From UBA5287 sp041672395 (GTDB lineage Bacteria > Bacteroidota > Bacteroidia > Bacteroidales > Dysgonomonadaceae): 62,521 bases of DNA. The notes beneath the pieces are model-generated. The model searched no databases. It was not told the DNA's origin and worked only from the letters and a program-made list of their open reading frames with translations. Below, piece after piece: positions 35,900 through 45,129 of the stretch (positions within the stretch are counted from its first letter, which is position 1; each line of letters starts with the position of its first letter). The DNA lies in NCBI GenBank assembly GCA_041672395.1, contig JBAYZS010000010.1, forward strand, positions 1-62,521, written 5' to 3'. Made by a program: the position numbers and the translations under genes.

Positions 35900-36562
35900 T
35901 TATTCTTGTTTATTTTCGGTTTTGTTGGAATAATCAATTATTTTGCGTGCCATTCTGTACTCCAAATAAACATCAGTATCAACATATACTTTCATCAGTT
36001 TATCAAGTCTGTAGAAAATATCACGTAGCTCTTCAATGAGTACAGAAACAGTTTTATTTTTGGATGAACGTTCAGCGATAAGTTTTTTTGGATCGTCAAC
36101 AATAGAAATATAAATGTTTGTTTTTGAATTTGCATTGCTGATATCCTGAGTAGTTAACCCATATTCAAGTAAATCGTGTGCAATGTGAGAGATGATATTA
36201 TTTATTCGAGTAAGTCGCTGTGGAAGAACACTATCCTGCATTTTATTTAGTAAACCTTTGCTGACATTCAATTTGTCGTGAAGAGTTGTATTATTAATAT
36301 CAAGCGCATAAACACTTGCAGGTCCAGTAACTTTTAAAATGGAGCTGATTGCTTCTGCTTTAGCTTTAACCTTGTCTTGAGTAACGTTAATGGTGGTGAT
36401 AATAGTTTCTTTACTTACTGTTTCAAGCTGGGATAGATTAGATTCCAACTTCTTCATTTCGGTTTTAATAGCCGAATTATTGATCCAAACGGATTGATAA
36501 GCATTCATTTTATTGAATGTTGCAATTGCCATTAGTGAGTAATTCTGATCGGCAGTATTCAT
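35900..36562 (-). CDS. Protein of unknown function, predicted all-helical
   Basis: I do not recognise this 220-residue protein. It has no signal peptide or membrane helix. It is rich in Lys, Ser, Thr and Asn, and its periodicity (TEMKKLESNLSQLETVSKE, LIEELRDIFYRLDKLMKVY) suggests a long alpha-helical or coiled-coil structure. Cys and Trp are nearly absent, with one Trp near residue 21. It is read in the same direction as pnuT (upstream) and the SIMPL protein (77 bases downstream). The 364-base gap before it holds the long 11-bp repeat array. Confidence 0.6.
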   Translation of the reverse strand: MNTADQNYSLMAIATFNKMNAYQSVWINNSAIKTEMKKLESNLSQLETVSKETIITTINVTQDKVKAKAEAISSILKVTGPASVYALDINNTTLHDKLNVSKGLLNKMQDSVLPQRLTRINNIISHIAHDLLEYGLTTQDISNANSKTNIYISIVDDPKKLIAERSSKNKTVSVLIEELRDIFYRLDKLMKVYVDTDVYLEYRMARKIIDYSNKTENKQE

Positions 36563-36668
36563 GTCTTGACCTGTTTAGGTTCATAAATTTTACTAAAATA
36601 TTGAATAGTTGTAACATGGGAAAGCTAATTCAGTTAAAGATGCTTAAATTGTGCAATTATGCTGAAGT

Positions 36669-36848
36669 AGCGCTCAAATTGCACTCATTCTACCTCGGTG
36701 ATGCTCCCACCATGCTCCCATCATGCTCTCACTATGCTCCGATCATTATTCAGCGATTTTTCCATCATTGTCTCATCATTATTCCGCAATTCTTCGATTA
36801 ATCTTCCTCTATTCTTCGATCATTCTTCCCTGATTTTTCAACATAAAT
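36669..36848 (-). repeat. 11-bp tandem repeat element, copy C (long, degenerate)
   Basis: On the plus strand, four near-identical units such as TGCTCCCATCA run from 36702 to 36745. Nine further degenerate units in the same 11-base frame (for example TTCTTCGATCA at 36812-36822) reach 36844. CTC cores at 36673, 36684 and 36694 extend the periodicity upstream at 10-11 base spacing. On the minus strand the array is preceded by ATTTATGTTGAA (36837-36848), matching the flank of copies A, B and D. The second flank is not recognisable. It fills the 364-base gap between the pnuT stop and the 36562 start. Confidence 0.75.
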
Positions 36849-36926
36849 TCAAATAATCTTTCGAATCTGAATAACCGATTATAAATCTTATCTTCAATTA
36901 AATATGTGCCGACTTTAAAAAAGTCT

Positions 36927-37526
36927 TTATATTTCTGGATTGGATAATTTTTGTTCTTGTATCATCATGCTTTTCCATTTGAAATATCCAAATACAGCAA
37001 TGATCGCGTAAATTGTATAAAGAATGGCTGTTGGAGTGAGCCCTTTCCAAAAATACAGACCACTTGAAATCAAATCTACGATAATCCATAACCACCATTG
37101 TTCAATATATTTGTTCGCTAACATCCACATTGCCAATATGCTAAGGGCGGTTGTCAGACTGTCTCCATATGGTATGGGACTGTCGGTGAACTTGATAAGA
37201 ATAAAGGCGATAATGGTAAATGACAGTGCAGTAATTGCACTCATTCGGAAAAAATAACGCTTTGGTGTGGTGGAAATGGGAATTGTGTTGTCGGTCGATT
37301 CTCCTTTGCTCCATTTTATCCATCCATATATGCCGGCAAAAAAGTAATAAAACTGTATGCCCATATCGGCATAGAATTTTCCGAAATAGTAAATAATTAT
37401 ATATACAATGGGCATAATTACGCCGACGGGCCACAACCATTTACTTGCTTTATACTCGTAATAGATATATAGCAATCCAATAATTACTCCTATTATTTCA
37501 AACCAAATGGACTGGAAGAATTGCAT
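36927..37526 (-). CDS. pnuT: PnuC-family transporter, probably thiamine-specific (PnuT)
   Basis: The 199-residue inner-membrane protein has about seven transmembrane helices with the PnuC hallmarks: YYEYKASKWLWPVGVI (near residue 23), a GIYGWIKW segment (near 67) and a final WWLWIIVDLISSGLYFWKG (near 145). PnuC proteins are facilitators for vitamin-like compounds. Because it lies 15 bases after a TonB receptor gene controlled by a TPP riboswitch, the thiamine-specific subtype PnuT is the best reading. Imported thiamine would then be trapped by pyrophosphorylation (thiN, 34409). Confidence 0.88.
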   Translation of the reverse strand: MQFFQSIWFEIIGVIIGLLYIYYEYKASKWLWPVGVIMPIVYIIIYYFGKFYADMGIQFYYFFAGIYGWIKWSKGESTDNTIPISTTPKRYFFRMSAITALSFTIIAFILIKFTDSPIPYGDSLTTALSILAMWMLANKYIEQWWLWIIVDLISSGLYFWKGLTPTAILYTIYAIIAVFGYFKWKSMMIQEQKLSNPEI

Positions 37527-37540
37527 TTTTGTTTTTTGTC

Positions 37541-39775
37541 TTAGAAACTGATGGTCATTCTCAATAAGAAATTTCTCGTGGCTTGTGGATAATAACCTAC
37601 ATAATTGATTGAACTACCGTCCTGAAAAGTATCTGTCGCTGCCCAACCATTCGCTACAAACTCGGAGTTAAACAGGTTGTTTATATATCCTTGTACTGAT
37701 ATTTTTCCAATGGGGGTATCCTGAAACGTATATCCAACAGTGATATTGCTTGCAAAATATGCTTCAATCGATTTCAAATCGTCACTTGTATTGTCTAAAT
37801 ATTGTTTGCCGACATACTTTCCAAATATGTTGAACATCCACGCGGAGGTTGGTTGATAAGTGAGACCGACGACACTAACAATATTTGGAGAGTATGAAAT
37901 GTTGGTCTTGTTGTATTCTTTTGAAATCTGACCAACCCATTCATAATCATCTGAATTGGTGTATTGATCAAAATAGGCAATGTAGTTCTTGATCTTATTA
38001 TGACTGAATGTGGCATTTGCATCAAACCTGAATTTTTTAAGGAAGGGAATGCCTGCTTCAATCTCTAATCCGCCGCGATAACTGTCTTTTACATTTTCCA
38101 TTAACTTGTAACCTACATCGTTAAGTTTTCCTGTTTGTACCATCTGATTGTTGTAGTCCATCAGATAGAGGTTTGCACCAAAATGAATGCCATTATCGTT
38201 GTTAAATCTATATCCAAGTTCATAATCAATCATTCGCTCAGGAAGAATAGGAGTTGCATCGGTTCCTTTAGCACCGTCTTTAAGATCGGTACGCAATGGC
38301 TCTCGTTGTCCTACGGCTATCGATGCATAAAGTTGGTTTTCATCATCCAGTTGTGCAAACAGTCCTGCTTTGGGATTGAAGAAGTTATAGTCGTAATTTC
38401 CATTCATTTCCACAAAGTCTTTATCTATTCCTTTCAGAAAATAATTTATATAACGGTATTGTAAATCGCCAAAAAGAGAGATTACATTGTTCAGCTGGTA
38501 CTCGCCTTTTGCAAAGATATTGAATTCTTTCTTTTCTCCTTTGTTACGATACCATTCATATTCTTCTGTATTTATGTTCTGATTCCATTTTATCCACGGA
38601 AGTTTTCCATAGTGATTACCTGCATAGAAACTGTACATTGCTCCTGCATCTATGTGCAATCGGTCAGTTTTATGAACTAATGAAACATTGCCCACATAAA
38701 AATCATTTACCATCAATTCTTGTTTGATAATATCTGAATAGGTATGGGTGATGCCGTCAATTATCTGATTGTCTAGTCCGTAATCGGAGTAATCTTTGTC
38801 TTCTCTGTAGTTTTCGTAATATCCATAACCGTGATTGTAATTAAATCCGGCGTTTATTGATAATGCATCGTTCAATTGACGACTATACATCAGCTGCGCA
38901 ATATTAGAGAAATAGTTATCTGTTTCATTATCATAATATAGCCGATTACCGGCTTCATCATAATACTCGCCTGCCGGATTATATCGACGTCCGTATTCTG
39001 AATCTTTCATCTGATCTTCGCTTACTCCTTCCCAGGTAATTCCGGTGTGCTGAATGCCATTGATGTAAACGAGTCTGATCAATTGGTTATCGGTATAGTG
39101 GGAGAGGGATGAGTAGAAGTTACGATGGTCGACTTTACCATTACGAATATATCCTTCTCCGGTTTTACGTGAATAGCGGGCATCAAATGAGAGCCCGTTT
39201 TTGAGGATGCCGGTTCCACCACTTAGTGTGGAGGAAAAGGTGTTGTAACTCCCTATGGTTGTGGATGCTTCTCCATATGCTTGGGTTCGTGCACCGACGG
39301 TCTTCATTGATATGCTTGCACCAAATGCTGCGGATCCGTTGGTGGAGGTCCCAACACCGCGCTGTACCTGAATACTTTGTATCGAATTTGAAATGTCGGG
39401 CAGGTTAACCCAATAAACTTCCTGACTTTCGGGATTATTGAGTGGCATACCATTGAGGGTCACGTTGATTCGGGTGGCATCGGTACCGCGGATGCGAAAA
39501 GATGTGTTGCCTAAACCTGAACCGTCTTCTGAGAATGCGACTAACGATGGCAAGGTTTGTAATATTGATGGAATGTTTTGCGCGGCATTGCGTTGCTTAA
39601 TCTCATCTGCCGAAACATCGACATATGTGACGGGTGTTGAGGAACCGGCTCGTGTTGATGCAACAACAACTTCCTCTAAATCAAATTGTTTTAAACTGTC
39701 CAATTGCATCTTCTGTGCAACCAAAATTGAACATAGCGCAAATAACACTATGAATGTACTGAATACCTTTTTCAT
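37541..39775 (-). CDS. TonB-dependent outer-membrane receptor, probably for thiamine
   Basis: The 744-residue protein has a signal peptide (cleavage near LVA, residue 20) and a TonB-box-like stretch (FDLEEVVVAST). The plug domain follows (about 45-165; IPSILQTLPSLVAFSEDGSG, RGTDATRINVTLNGMPLN, VQRGVGTSTNGSAAFGASI, each in part). The remainder is a 22-strand barrel ending in RNFLLRMTISF, with a C-terminal Phe. No carboxypeptidase-like extension is present, so it is not SusC-type. The TPP riboswitch in the leader points to thiamine or its phosphates as the substrate. PnuT follows immediately. Confidence 0.92.
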   Translation of the reverse strand: MKKVFSTFIVLFALCSILVAQKMQLDSLKQFDLEEVVVASTRAGSSTPVTYVDVSADEIKQRNAAQNIPSILQTLPSLVAFSEDGSGLGNTSFRIRGTDATRINVTLNGMPLNNPESQEVYWVNLPDISNSIQSIQVQRGVGTSTNGSAAFGASISMKTVGARTQAYGEASTTIGSYNTFSSTLSGGTGILKNGLSFDARYSRKTGEGYIRNGKVDHRNFYSSLSHYTDNQLIRLVYINGIQHTGITWEGVSEDQMKDSEYGRRYNPAGEYYDEAGNRLYYDNETDNYFSNIAQLMYSRQLNDALSINAGFNYNHGYGYYENYREDKDYSDYGLDNQIIDGITHTYSDIIKQELMVNDFYVGNVSLVHKTDRLHIDAGAMYSFYAGNHYGKLPWIKWNQNINTEEYEWYRNKGEKKEFNIFAKGEYQLNNVISLFGDLQYRYINYFLKGIDKDFVEMNGNYDYNFFNPKAGLFAQLDDENQLYASIAVGQREPLRTDLKDGAKGTDATPILPERMIDYELGYRFNNDNGIHFGANLYLMDYNNQMVQTGKLNDVGYKLMENVKDSYRGGLEIEAGIPFLKKFRFDANATFSHNKIKNYIAYFDQYTNSDDYEWVGQISKEYNKTNISYSPNIVSVVGLTYQPTSAWMFNIFGKYVGKQYLDNTSDDLKSIEAYFASNITVGYTFQDTPIGKISVQGYINNLFNSEFVANGWAATDTFQDGSSINYVGYYPQATRNFLLRMTISF

Positions 39776-39887
39776 TCACATAATTTTTTATGTGCATAGT
39801 TTTACTACACACTTATTTGTTAAATAAAAAAGGGGATTTAATTAAGATAGATACCTAAAAAGATGAAGAACTTATTAAAAGCTCATT

Positions 39888-39965
39888 GTAATTCCTACGC
39901 CGGCATTATCCGGATCAGGTTCATCGGGTATGATCTCAGCCTTTAATTAGAGGCACCCCTATTAT
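39888..39965 (-). promoter_or_regulatory. TPP riboswitch (THI element)
   Basis: On the minus strand the aptamer reads AGGGGTGCC, GGCTGAGA, ATACCC, GAACCTGATC, GGATAATGCCGGCG and TAGGAA in order, closed by a short TAAT/ATTA P1 stem. These are all the conserved TPP-binding cores. It lies about 110 bases ahead of the TonB receptor ATG. TPP should turn off receptor and PnuT synthesis. No strong intrinsic terminator is visible in the expression platform, so control of translation initiation is likely. Confidence 0.95.
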
Positions 39966-39970
39966 CGTTG

Positions 39971-39978
39971 CAAAGATA
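39971..39978 (-). promoter_or_regulatory. -7 box of the thiamine uptake operon
   Basis: On the minus strand this is TATCTTTG, only a few bases upstream of the aptamer 5' end, so transcripts start right at the riboswitch. Confidence 0.75.
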
Positions 39979-40111
39979 ATCTTTTTTTATATATTGAATA
40001 CATATCATCTTGTTTTAACATTTACTTTACACATAATCTTGCAAATTCTTTGTAATTTCGTTAGATTTTATAGCTAATAACTTTATTAAACCAATTGGAG
40101 ACAATTGAAAA

Positions 40112-42373
40112 ATGACAGACGAAGAAAGAATACTTGCTGAAGAGAAGATGATTGATGATGAATTTCAGGCATTGTTGAATGATTACCTGAGTTCTAATCA
40201 TCGCAAGAAAGTGGATCTCATTACTCGCGCTTTTAACTTTGCACGTGAAGCGCATAAAGGAACGCGCAGACGCTCTGGAGAACCTTATATAATGCACCCA
40301 CTTTCTGTTGCACGTGTTATTTCACGGGAAATGGGACTTGGATCTACATCAATTTCATCTGCATTACTGCACGATGTGGTAGAAGATACAGACTTTTCGG
40401 TTGAGGATATTCGTCTGATGTTTGGTGATAAAATTGCACAGATAGTTGATGGACTCACAAAGATTTCTCAGGGTATGTTTGGCGAAAAAGTATCTGCTCA
40501 GGCAGAGAATTTCAGAAAACTTCTGCTTACTATGTCTGACGATATTCGTGTTATCTTGATTAAGATTGCTGATCGTCTTCATAATATGAGAACACTCTCC
40601 TCTATGGCTCCGGCTAAACAGTATAAAATTACCGGAGAAACCATGTACATATATGCTCCATTGGCACATCGGTTAGGACTTTTTGCCATAAAAACTGAAC
40701 TTGAAGAGCTTTGCTTCAAATACGAACACCCCGACGATTATATTGATCTGACCAATAAAATTGTCCAATCTGCAAGCGAACGTGATCAAATCTATGAGAA
40801 CTTTGCCATACCGGTAAAAGTGGCTATCGATAAGATGAATATTCGTTATGAGATGAAAGCACGCGTGAAATCTGTTTACTCTATTTGGAATAAAATGCAG
40901 AAAAAAGGCATCGAATTCGAAGAGGTTTACGATTTATTTGCCGTGCGCATTATATTTGAGTATGAACCTGGGATGGATGAGAAAAAACAATGCTGGGATA
41001 TCTATTCAGCCATAACCGATATATACAAAATCCGCCCTGATAGAATCCGTGATTGGGTTAGTCACCCTAAAGCTAACGGATACCAAGCTCTGCACCTTAC
41101 TGTTATGGGACCGGATGGAAAGTGGATTGAAATACAAATACGCAGTAAACGTATGGACGACATCGCTGAAAAAGGTTTTGCTGCGCATTGGAAATACAAA
41201 ACGGAGGGGGTAGAGGAGGATAATGAATTGGATAAATGGTTGAAAACCATTCAAGAAATCCTTGCAAATCCTAATCCTAACGCAATTGATTTTCTCGATA
41301 CCGTTAAAATGAACTTGTTCTCATCCGAGATTTTTGTATTTACACCTAAAGGAGAAATTAGAACTTTACCTCAGGGAGCAACTGCACTTGATTTTGCATA
41401 TATAATACACACAAGGGTAGGTGATCATTGTCTCGGTGCAAAAGTTAATCATAAGTTAGCACCTTTAAGCCAAGTTTTAAGGAGTGGAGACCAAGTCGAG
41501 ATACTTACCTCAGAATCGCAATTTCCACAACCTGAATGGCTTAATTTCGTTACTACTGCAAAAGCAAAAACAAAAATCGAGGCTTCATTGCGTCGACAAC
41601 GAAGAACAATTGCTGAGAATGGTAAAAACATGCTTGAGGATTTGTTTAAAGGACAGGAAATTGATAGTACTTCATACAATAAGATTATGAATTATTATCA
41701 AGTAGAAAATAAGGAACTCTTATATTATCTTATTGGTAATAATGAGGTTGTTTTACCTGACTCATTATCTGTCTTTTTCAATGTGAAAGTACCAGTTAAG
41801 AAACAGGATAATCTATTTGTAAGGTATATGAAGCAGGCAATGAACGCTATGATAAAAAGCCCTTCTGACCAAAAATACGATGCTGAATCTGAAGATAATA
41901 ATCTTATAATTGATAGAAAAGCTGTTTATTATTTGAAGGAAGAGAACTTTAAAAAGAATTTTGACGTTCCTACTTGTTGTTATCCTCTCCCTGGAGATGA
42001 TGTTTTCGGATATATCAATCAAAAAGAGGAAGTTGAAGTTCACAAAAGATCATGTGACAATGGGATGAAACTAAAATCAAGCTTCGGCGACCGTGTCATA
42101 GAGGTTTCATGGGGGGATTACAGACAATATTCTTTCATGGCGACGATCGTATTTTCTGGTATTGACCGTATAGGGATTTTGAATACTATTCTATCCAAAT
42201 TATCTGAAAACATTGTCGTTAATATTCAAAGTGTGAATGTGTCTTCAAATGATGGAATTTTTGAAGGGAAATTAAACGTACATGTTCATAGTGTAGAAGA
42301 TGTTACATTGCTATGTTCTAAAATAGCAAAAGTGGACGGTGTTACAACCGTCCACAGATCAGAGTTTAAATAA
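40112..42373 (+). CDS. relA/spoT: RelA/SpoT-family (p)ppGpp synthetase/hydrolase
   Basis: The 753-residue alarmone enzyme governs the stringent response. The N-terminal HD hydrolase domain has intact metal and catalytic residues (HPLSVARV, LLHDVVEDTD near residue 90, DRLHNMRTL near 152). The synthetase domain (about 240-370; RVKSVYSIWNKMQ, DLFAVRII, HPKANGYQALHLTV, EIQIRSKRMDDIAEKGFAAHW, in part) is also intact, so both activities are likely. TGS (about 400-460), a zinc-finger-like CC region (PTCCYPLPGDD near 623) and ACT (about 670-750) domains follow. It is monocistronic and convergent with the 42382 gene. Confidence 0.96.
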   Translation: MTDEERILAEEKMIDDEFQALLNDYLSSNHRKKVDLITRAFNFAREAHKGTRRRSGEPYIMHPLSVARVISREMGLGSTSISSALLHDVVEDTDFSVEDIRLMFGDKIAQIVDGLTKISQGMFGEKVSAQAENFRKLLLTMSDDIRVILIKIADRLHNMRTLSSMAPAKQYKITGETMYIYAPLAHRLGLFAIKTELEELCFKYEHPDDYIDLTNKIVQSASERDQIYENFAIPVKVAIDKMNIRYEMKARVKSVYSIWNKMQKKGIEFEEVYDLFAVRIIFEYEPGMDEKKQCWDIYSAITDIYKIRPDRIRDWVSHPKANGYQALHLTVMGPDGKWIEIQIRSKRMDDIAEKGFAAHWKYKTEGVEEDNELDKWLKTIQEILANPNPNAIDFLDTVKMNLFSSEIFVFTPKGEIRTLPQGATALDFAYIIHTRVGDHCLGAKVNHKLAPLSQVLRSGDQVEILTSESQFPQPEWLNFVTTAKAKTKIEASLRRQRRTIAENGKNMLEDLFKGQEIDSTSYNKIMNYYQVENKELLYYLIGNNEVVLPDSLSVFFNVKVPVKKQDNLFVRYMKQAMNAMIKSPSDQKYDAESEDNNLIIDRKAVYYLKEENFKKNFDVPTCCYPLPGDDVFGYINQKEEVEVHKRSCDNGMKLKSSFGDRVIEVSWGDYRQYSFMATIVFSGIDRIGILNTILSKLSENIVVNIQSVNVSSNDGIFEGKLNVHVHSVEDVTLLCSKIAKVDGVTTVHRSEFK

Positions 42374-42381
42374 TAAAACCT

Positions 42382-42792
42382 CTATCTATTTCGTTTATTC
42401 TTACTGAAAAATAAAGAACTCACTTTTTTTGTTGCAAATGTTATTAGCAATGGTTTAGCTATTTTCCAAATAATTGATCCTATTTGTGAATAACCAACCA
42501 TTTTTAAACTATTTGCTATTCCAGTCAATCCTGATATATTATTCAGAAATCTCATTGCTGCAAAAGGACTGGTCGATGGTGCCATCATACTCTTAGACGA
42601 TAAATTGTCTGCGGTACTTGTAAACTTATTCTTTATCGAATTAGTCACACCTTTTGTTAAAAGCATTCCCCAATTGTCAGATAAATACTGAAATTTGTAG
42701 GATAATCTCTGGCCGGAAATGATCTGCTCCTCTTTTAATCTTTTCTTTTCAAGTTGGAGTTTTTCGAGCGATGATAATTTATATGTTTTCAT
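42382..42792 (-). CDS. Small protein of unknown function in an envelope-stress-type operon
   Basis: The 136-residue protein has a charged, helical N-terminus (KLSSLEKLQLEKKRLKEEQ). A middle with weakly hydrophobic segments and a very basic tail (FFSKNKRNR) follow. Its function is not recognised. Its ATG abuts the stop codon of the holin-X-type gene, so it is translationally coupled in the YtxH / membrane protein / this-protein operon. The trio is common in Bacteroidota and may shape or protect the envelope. Confidence 0.65.
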   Translation of the reverse strand: MKTYKLSSLEKLQLEKKRLKEEQIISGQRLSYKFQYLSDNWGMLLTKGVTNSIKNKFTSTADNLSSKSMMAPSTSPFAAMRFLNNISGLTGIANSLKMVGYSQIGSIIWKIAKPLLITFATKKVSSLFFSKNKRNR

Positions 42793-43170
42793 TCAATTAT
42801 ATGTTTTACTACCGTCCTCTTCGTCATTTTCAGTCAAGAAACTAACAACCTTGTTTGTAATGGATTTCTTAATTGGCTTCTTTAAAAGTAAAAGAATGAT
42901 AATAAGTAGTATAGTTAAAAGAGCTACAAGTCCAAATCCAGCCCACATATTCATTAGAATTTCTCCTAAATAAATTGCCAATGTAATAAATGCAAGAAAC
43001 AATGCAAACAGAATTATACCTGCGAGTATTAAGCTGTAAGTTACTAGTGATGTGGCTTTACTTATTTTTTCGTAAGCATTTAGTTTTGTTAGTTCAATAG
43101 TGTTCATGACATATTTTGATACGTCATCCTTGATTTCTTTGAACATTGTACTTGTTTTTTCTTCTTCCAT
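42793..43170 (-). CDS. Holin-X-like (DUF1469-type) inner-membrane protein
   Basis: The 125-residue protein has an N-terminal amphipathic helix (MFKEIKDDVSKYVMNTIELTKLNAYEKISK, in part). Two long transmembrane helices follow (about residues 38-68 and 74-100), then a charged tail (KKSITNKVVSFL, ENDEEDGS). The layout matches the phage-holin-named but chromosomal DUF1469 family. A lytic role is not implied. The frame reaches a TTG at 43194, but ATG 43168-43170 is better placed. It is the middle gene of the operon with YtxH. Confidence 0.75.
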   Translation of the reverse strand: MEEEKTSTMFKEIKDDVSKYVMNTIELTKLNAYEKISKATSLVTYSLILAGIILFALFLAFITLAIYLGEILMNMWAGFGLVALLTILLIIILLLLKKPIKKSITNKVVSFLTENDEEDGSKTYN

Positions 43171-43197
43171 TGTTAAGGTTGTTAACAAAATCAATAA

Positions 43198-43437
43198 TTA
43201 ATGTGATAATTCCTTTTTAGCAATATCAGCAATATCATCTATATCTTCTTTCAGATCATTAACATCAGATTTACCTTTGTAAATAGCATTTTGAACGCCA
43301 ACTTTTACTTTATCTGCTAAAGCGTTTGCTTGTTCTAACCATTCTTCTTTTTTGTCTGATGATAAAACATATCCTACAGCAGCACCCAGCGCTAAACCGA
43401 TGCTTAAACCTAATAGTAATTTTCCGTCTGATTTCAT
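43198..43437 (-). CDS. YtxH-domain protein
   Basis: The 79-residue protein has one short glycine/alanine-rich membrane helix (LLLGLSIGLALGAAVGYVL, residues 6-24), followed by the charged helical region typical of YtxH/gas-vesicle-related small proteins (SSDKKEEWLEQANALADKVK and DVNDLKEDIDDIADIAKKEL). Family members are stress-induced envelope proteins of unclear activity. It heads the three-gene operon down to 42382. Confidence 0.8.
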   Translation of the reverse strand: MKSDGKLLLGLSIGLALGAAVGYVLSSDKKEEWLEQANALADKVKVGVQNAIYKGKSDVNDLKEDIDDIADIAKKELSH

Positions 43438-43568
43438 AATTTTAAAATTTGATTGTTAAGAGTTTAGTTAAATTATATTGTACATTGAATATTACAAAGT
43501 ACTAAGTTTGTCTTTAGAGTAAACGTTGAATTAGTGGGAATTGTTCAACCTTAAAATTAACAATGGTG

Positions 43569-44921
43569 TCAAAATTCGACAACTTCTCCAAAAAGAGTTG
43601 CGGATGTATACTTGTTAATTTTTACTTTAACAAAGTCACCTATATGATTGTTCTTTTTGTCAAATATAACAACTTTATTTTGCTCAGTTCGGCCAAATAG
43701 TTGATCATGTGATCGTTTTGAAACACCTTCAACCAATATTTCAAACACTTTTCCCATGTCTCTTTTATTACTTTCTTCTGATAATTTAAGTTGAAGATCG
43801 ATGATTTCCTGTAAGCGGTGAACTTTCACATCTTCGAGAATATTATCGGATAATTTGTTTGCAGCAAAAGTTCCTGGGCGTTCAGAGTATTTGAACATGA
43901 AAGCGGAATCGAAACCCACTTCACGCATTAACGATAAAGTTTCCTGATGATCTTCGTCAGTTTCAGAATGAAAGCCACACATAATATCGGTAGACAATCC
44001 ACATTCGGGAATAATTCGTTTAATAGCTGCTATTCTATCTAAGTACCATTCTCTGTTGTATTTACGATTCATTAGTTTGAGCATTTTTGAGCTACCCGAT
44101 TGAACTGGTAAATGAATAAAGTTACAAAGATTATTGTATTTAGCTATCATAGTGAGAGTTTTGTCAGTCATATCTTTAGGATGCGAGGTTGTAAAACGGA
44201 TGCGCATTTTTGGTGCTTCTTTCGCAACCATTTCTAATAATGTAGGGAAGTCAACCTTCACATTATCATCTTGATATAGATAAGAATTTACATTTTGTCC
44301 TAAGAGTGTTGCCTCTCTAAAACCTTTGTCACGCAGGTCGCGTAATTCGTTCAGAATACTTTCAGGTTCTCTGCTTCTTTCTCTACCTCGAGTATAAGGG
44401 ACAATGCAATATGTACAAAATTTATCACAACCACGCATAATGGAAATATATCCAGAGATGTTTGCACCGCTCAATTTGAGAGGAATCACATCTTTATAAG
44501 TTTCCGTTTTTGAAAGCTCAACATTTATAACTTTATTACCCTTCTCGGCAGAACCAACCAGATTTGGCAGATCGAGATAAGCATCAGGACCAATCACCAT
44601 ATCTACATGATTGTTTTTGATCAAATCTGATTTCATTCGTTCAGCCATGCAGCCCAGAACGCCAATAATAAGTTTTCCTTTGCGCTTCTTTTTGAGTGAA
44701 TTTAAATGTTCAAGACGCTGAATCACACGTTGTTCTGCGTTATCTCTAATTGAACAAGTGTTAATGAAAATGGCATCCGCATCCTTATCGTTATCTGTAA
44801 GGGTATATCCATCCATCTCCATAATTGATGCCACCACTTCTGTATCTGCAACATTCATTTGACATCCGTAAGTTTCTATAAATAGTTTCTTATTTGATGT
44901 ATTTTGTAAATCTGAGTTCAT
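43569..44921 (-). CDS. miaB: tRNA-2-methylthio-N6-dimethylallyladenosine synthase
   Basis: MiaB is a radical-SAM methylthiotransferase that adds the 2-methylthio group to i6A37 in tRNAs reading UNN codons. The 450-residue protein has the N-terminal UPF0004 domain (ETYGCQMNVADTE with the first cluster Cys, then further Cys near 58 and 92). The radical-SAM motif RGCDKFCTYCIVPYTRG (CxxxCxxC, near residue 170) and the C-terminal TRAM domain follow. Start at ATG 44919-44921, since the upstream extension begins with TTG. It is followed after 131 bases by the YtxH operon. Confidence 0.95.
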   Translation of the reverse strand: MNSDLQNTSNKKLFIETYGCQMNVADTEVVASIMEMDGYTLTDNDKDADAIFINTCSIRDNAEQRVIQRLEHLNSLKKKRKGKLIIGVLGCMAERMKSDLIKNNHVDMVIGPDAYLDLPNLVGSAEKGNKVINVELSKTETYKDVIPLKLSGANISGYISIMRGCDKFCTYCIVPYTRGRERSREPESILNELRDLRDKGFREATLLGQNVNSYLYQDDNVKVDFPTLLEMVAKEAPKMRIRFTTSHPKDMTDKTLTMIAKYNNLCNFIHLPVQSGSSKMLKLMNRKYNREWYLDRIAAIKRIIPECGLSTDIMCGFHSETDEDHQETLSLMREVGFDSAFMFKYSERPGTFAANKLSDNILEDVKVHRLQEIIDLQLKLSEESNKRDMGKVFEILVEGVSKRSHDQLFGRTEQNKVVIFDKKNNHIGDFVKVKINKYTSATLFGEVVEF

Positions 44922-44979
44922 TTCTTTTAAATAGCTTATCAATTAAAAAATACCTTAAACAAACATGCAAAACCAAATA

Positions 44980-45011
44980 TTTGTAAATACTGTTTGTTTA
45001 ACATATCTTTG
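44980..45011 (+). promoter_or_regulatory. Orphan promoter upstream of a possible small RNA
   Basis: TTTG (44980-44983), exactly 20 bases, TATCTTTG (45004-45011). No open frame follows for 150 bases, and the downstream gene has its own -7 box at 45132. Confidence 0.6.
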
Positions 45012-45017
45012 TTACAA

Positions 45018-45129
45018 CTAAAATAGTAAGATATTTTCATAGTTAAGGTTTTGGTTAATAAGACGAGAGGAACTGTGAAGATACACTCAATTTTTTATAT
45101 TCCAAAACCCAACAATATAGTTTTTTTTT
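45018..45129 (+). ncRNA. Possible small RNA (weak)
   Basis: A transcript from the promoter at 44980-45011 would contain GGTTTTGG (near 45048) able to pair with CCAAAACC (near 45101), and would reach a run of nine T at 45121-45129. The final stem is not preceded by a classical short terminator hairpin, so this is a weak call. Confidence 0.25.

Noticed and set aside
36517..36801. 94-codon plus-strand open frame across repeat copy C
   Set aside because: Its second half is a translation of the 11-bp repeats and its first half is antisense to the 35900 gene. An 11-base period does not preserve frame, so it is not a repeat protein.
36669..36848. CRISPR array
   Set aside because: Units are 11 bases without spacers, degenerate, and no cas genes are present.
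42793..43170. Phage holin and therefore prophage remnant
   Set aside because: The family name is misleading. The gene is chromosomal, in an operon with a YtxH protein, and no phage genes lie nearby.
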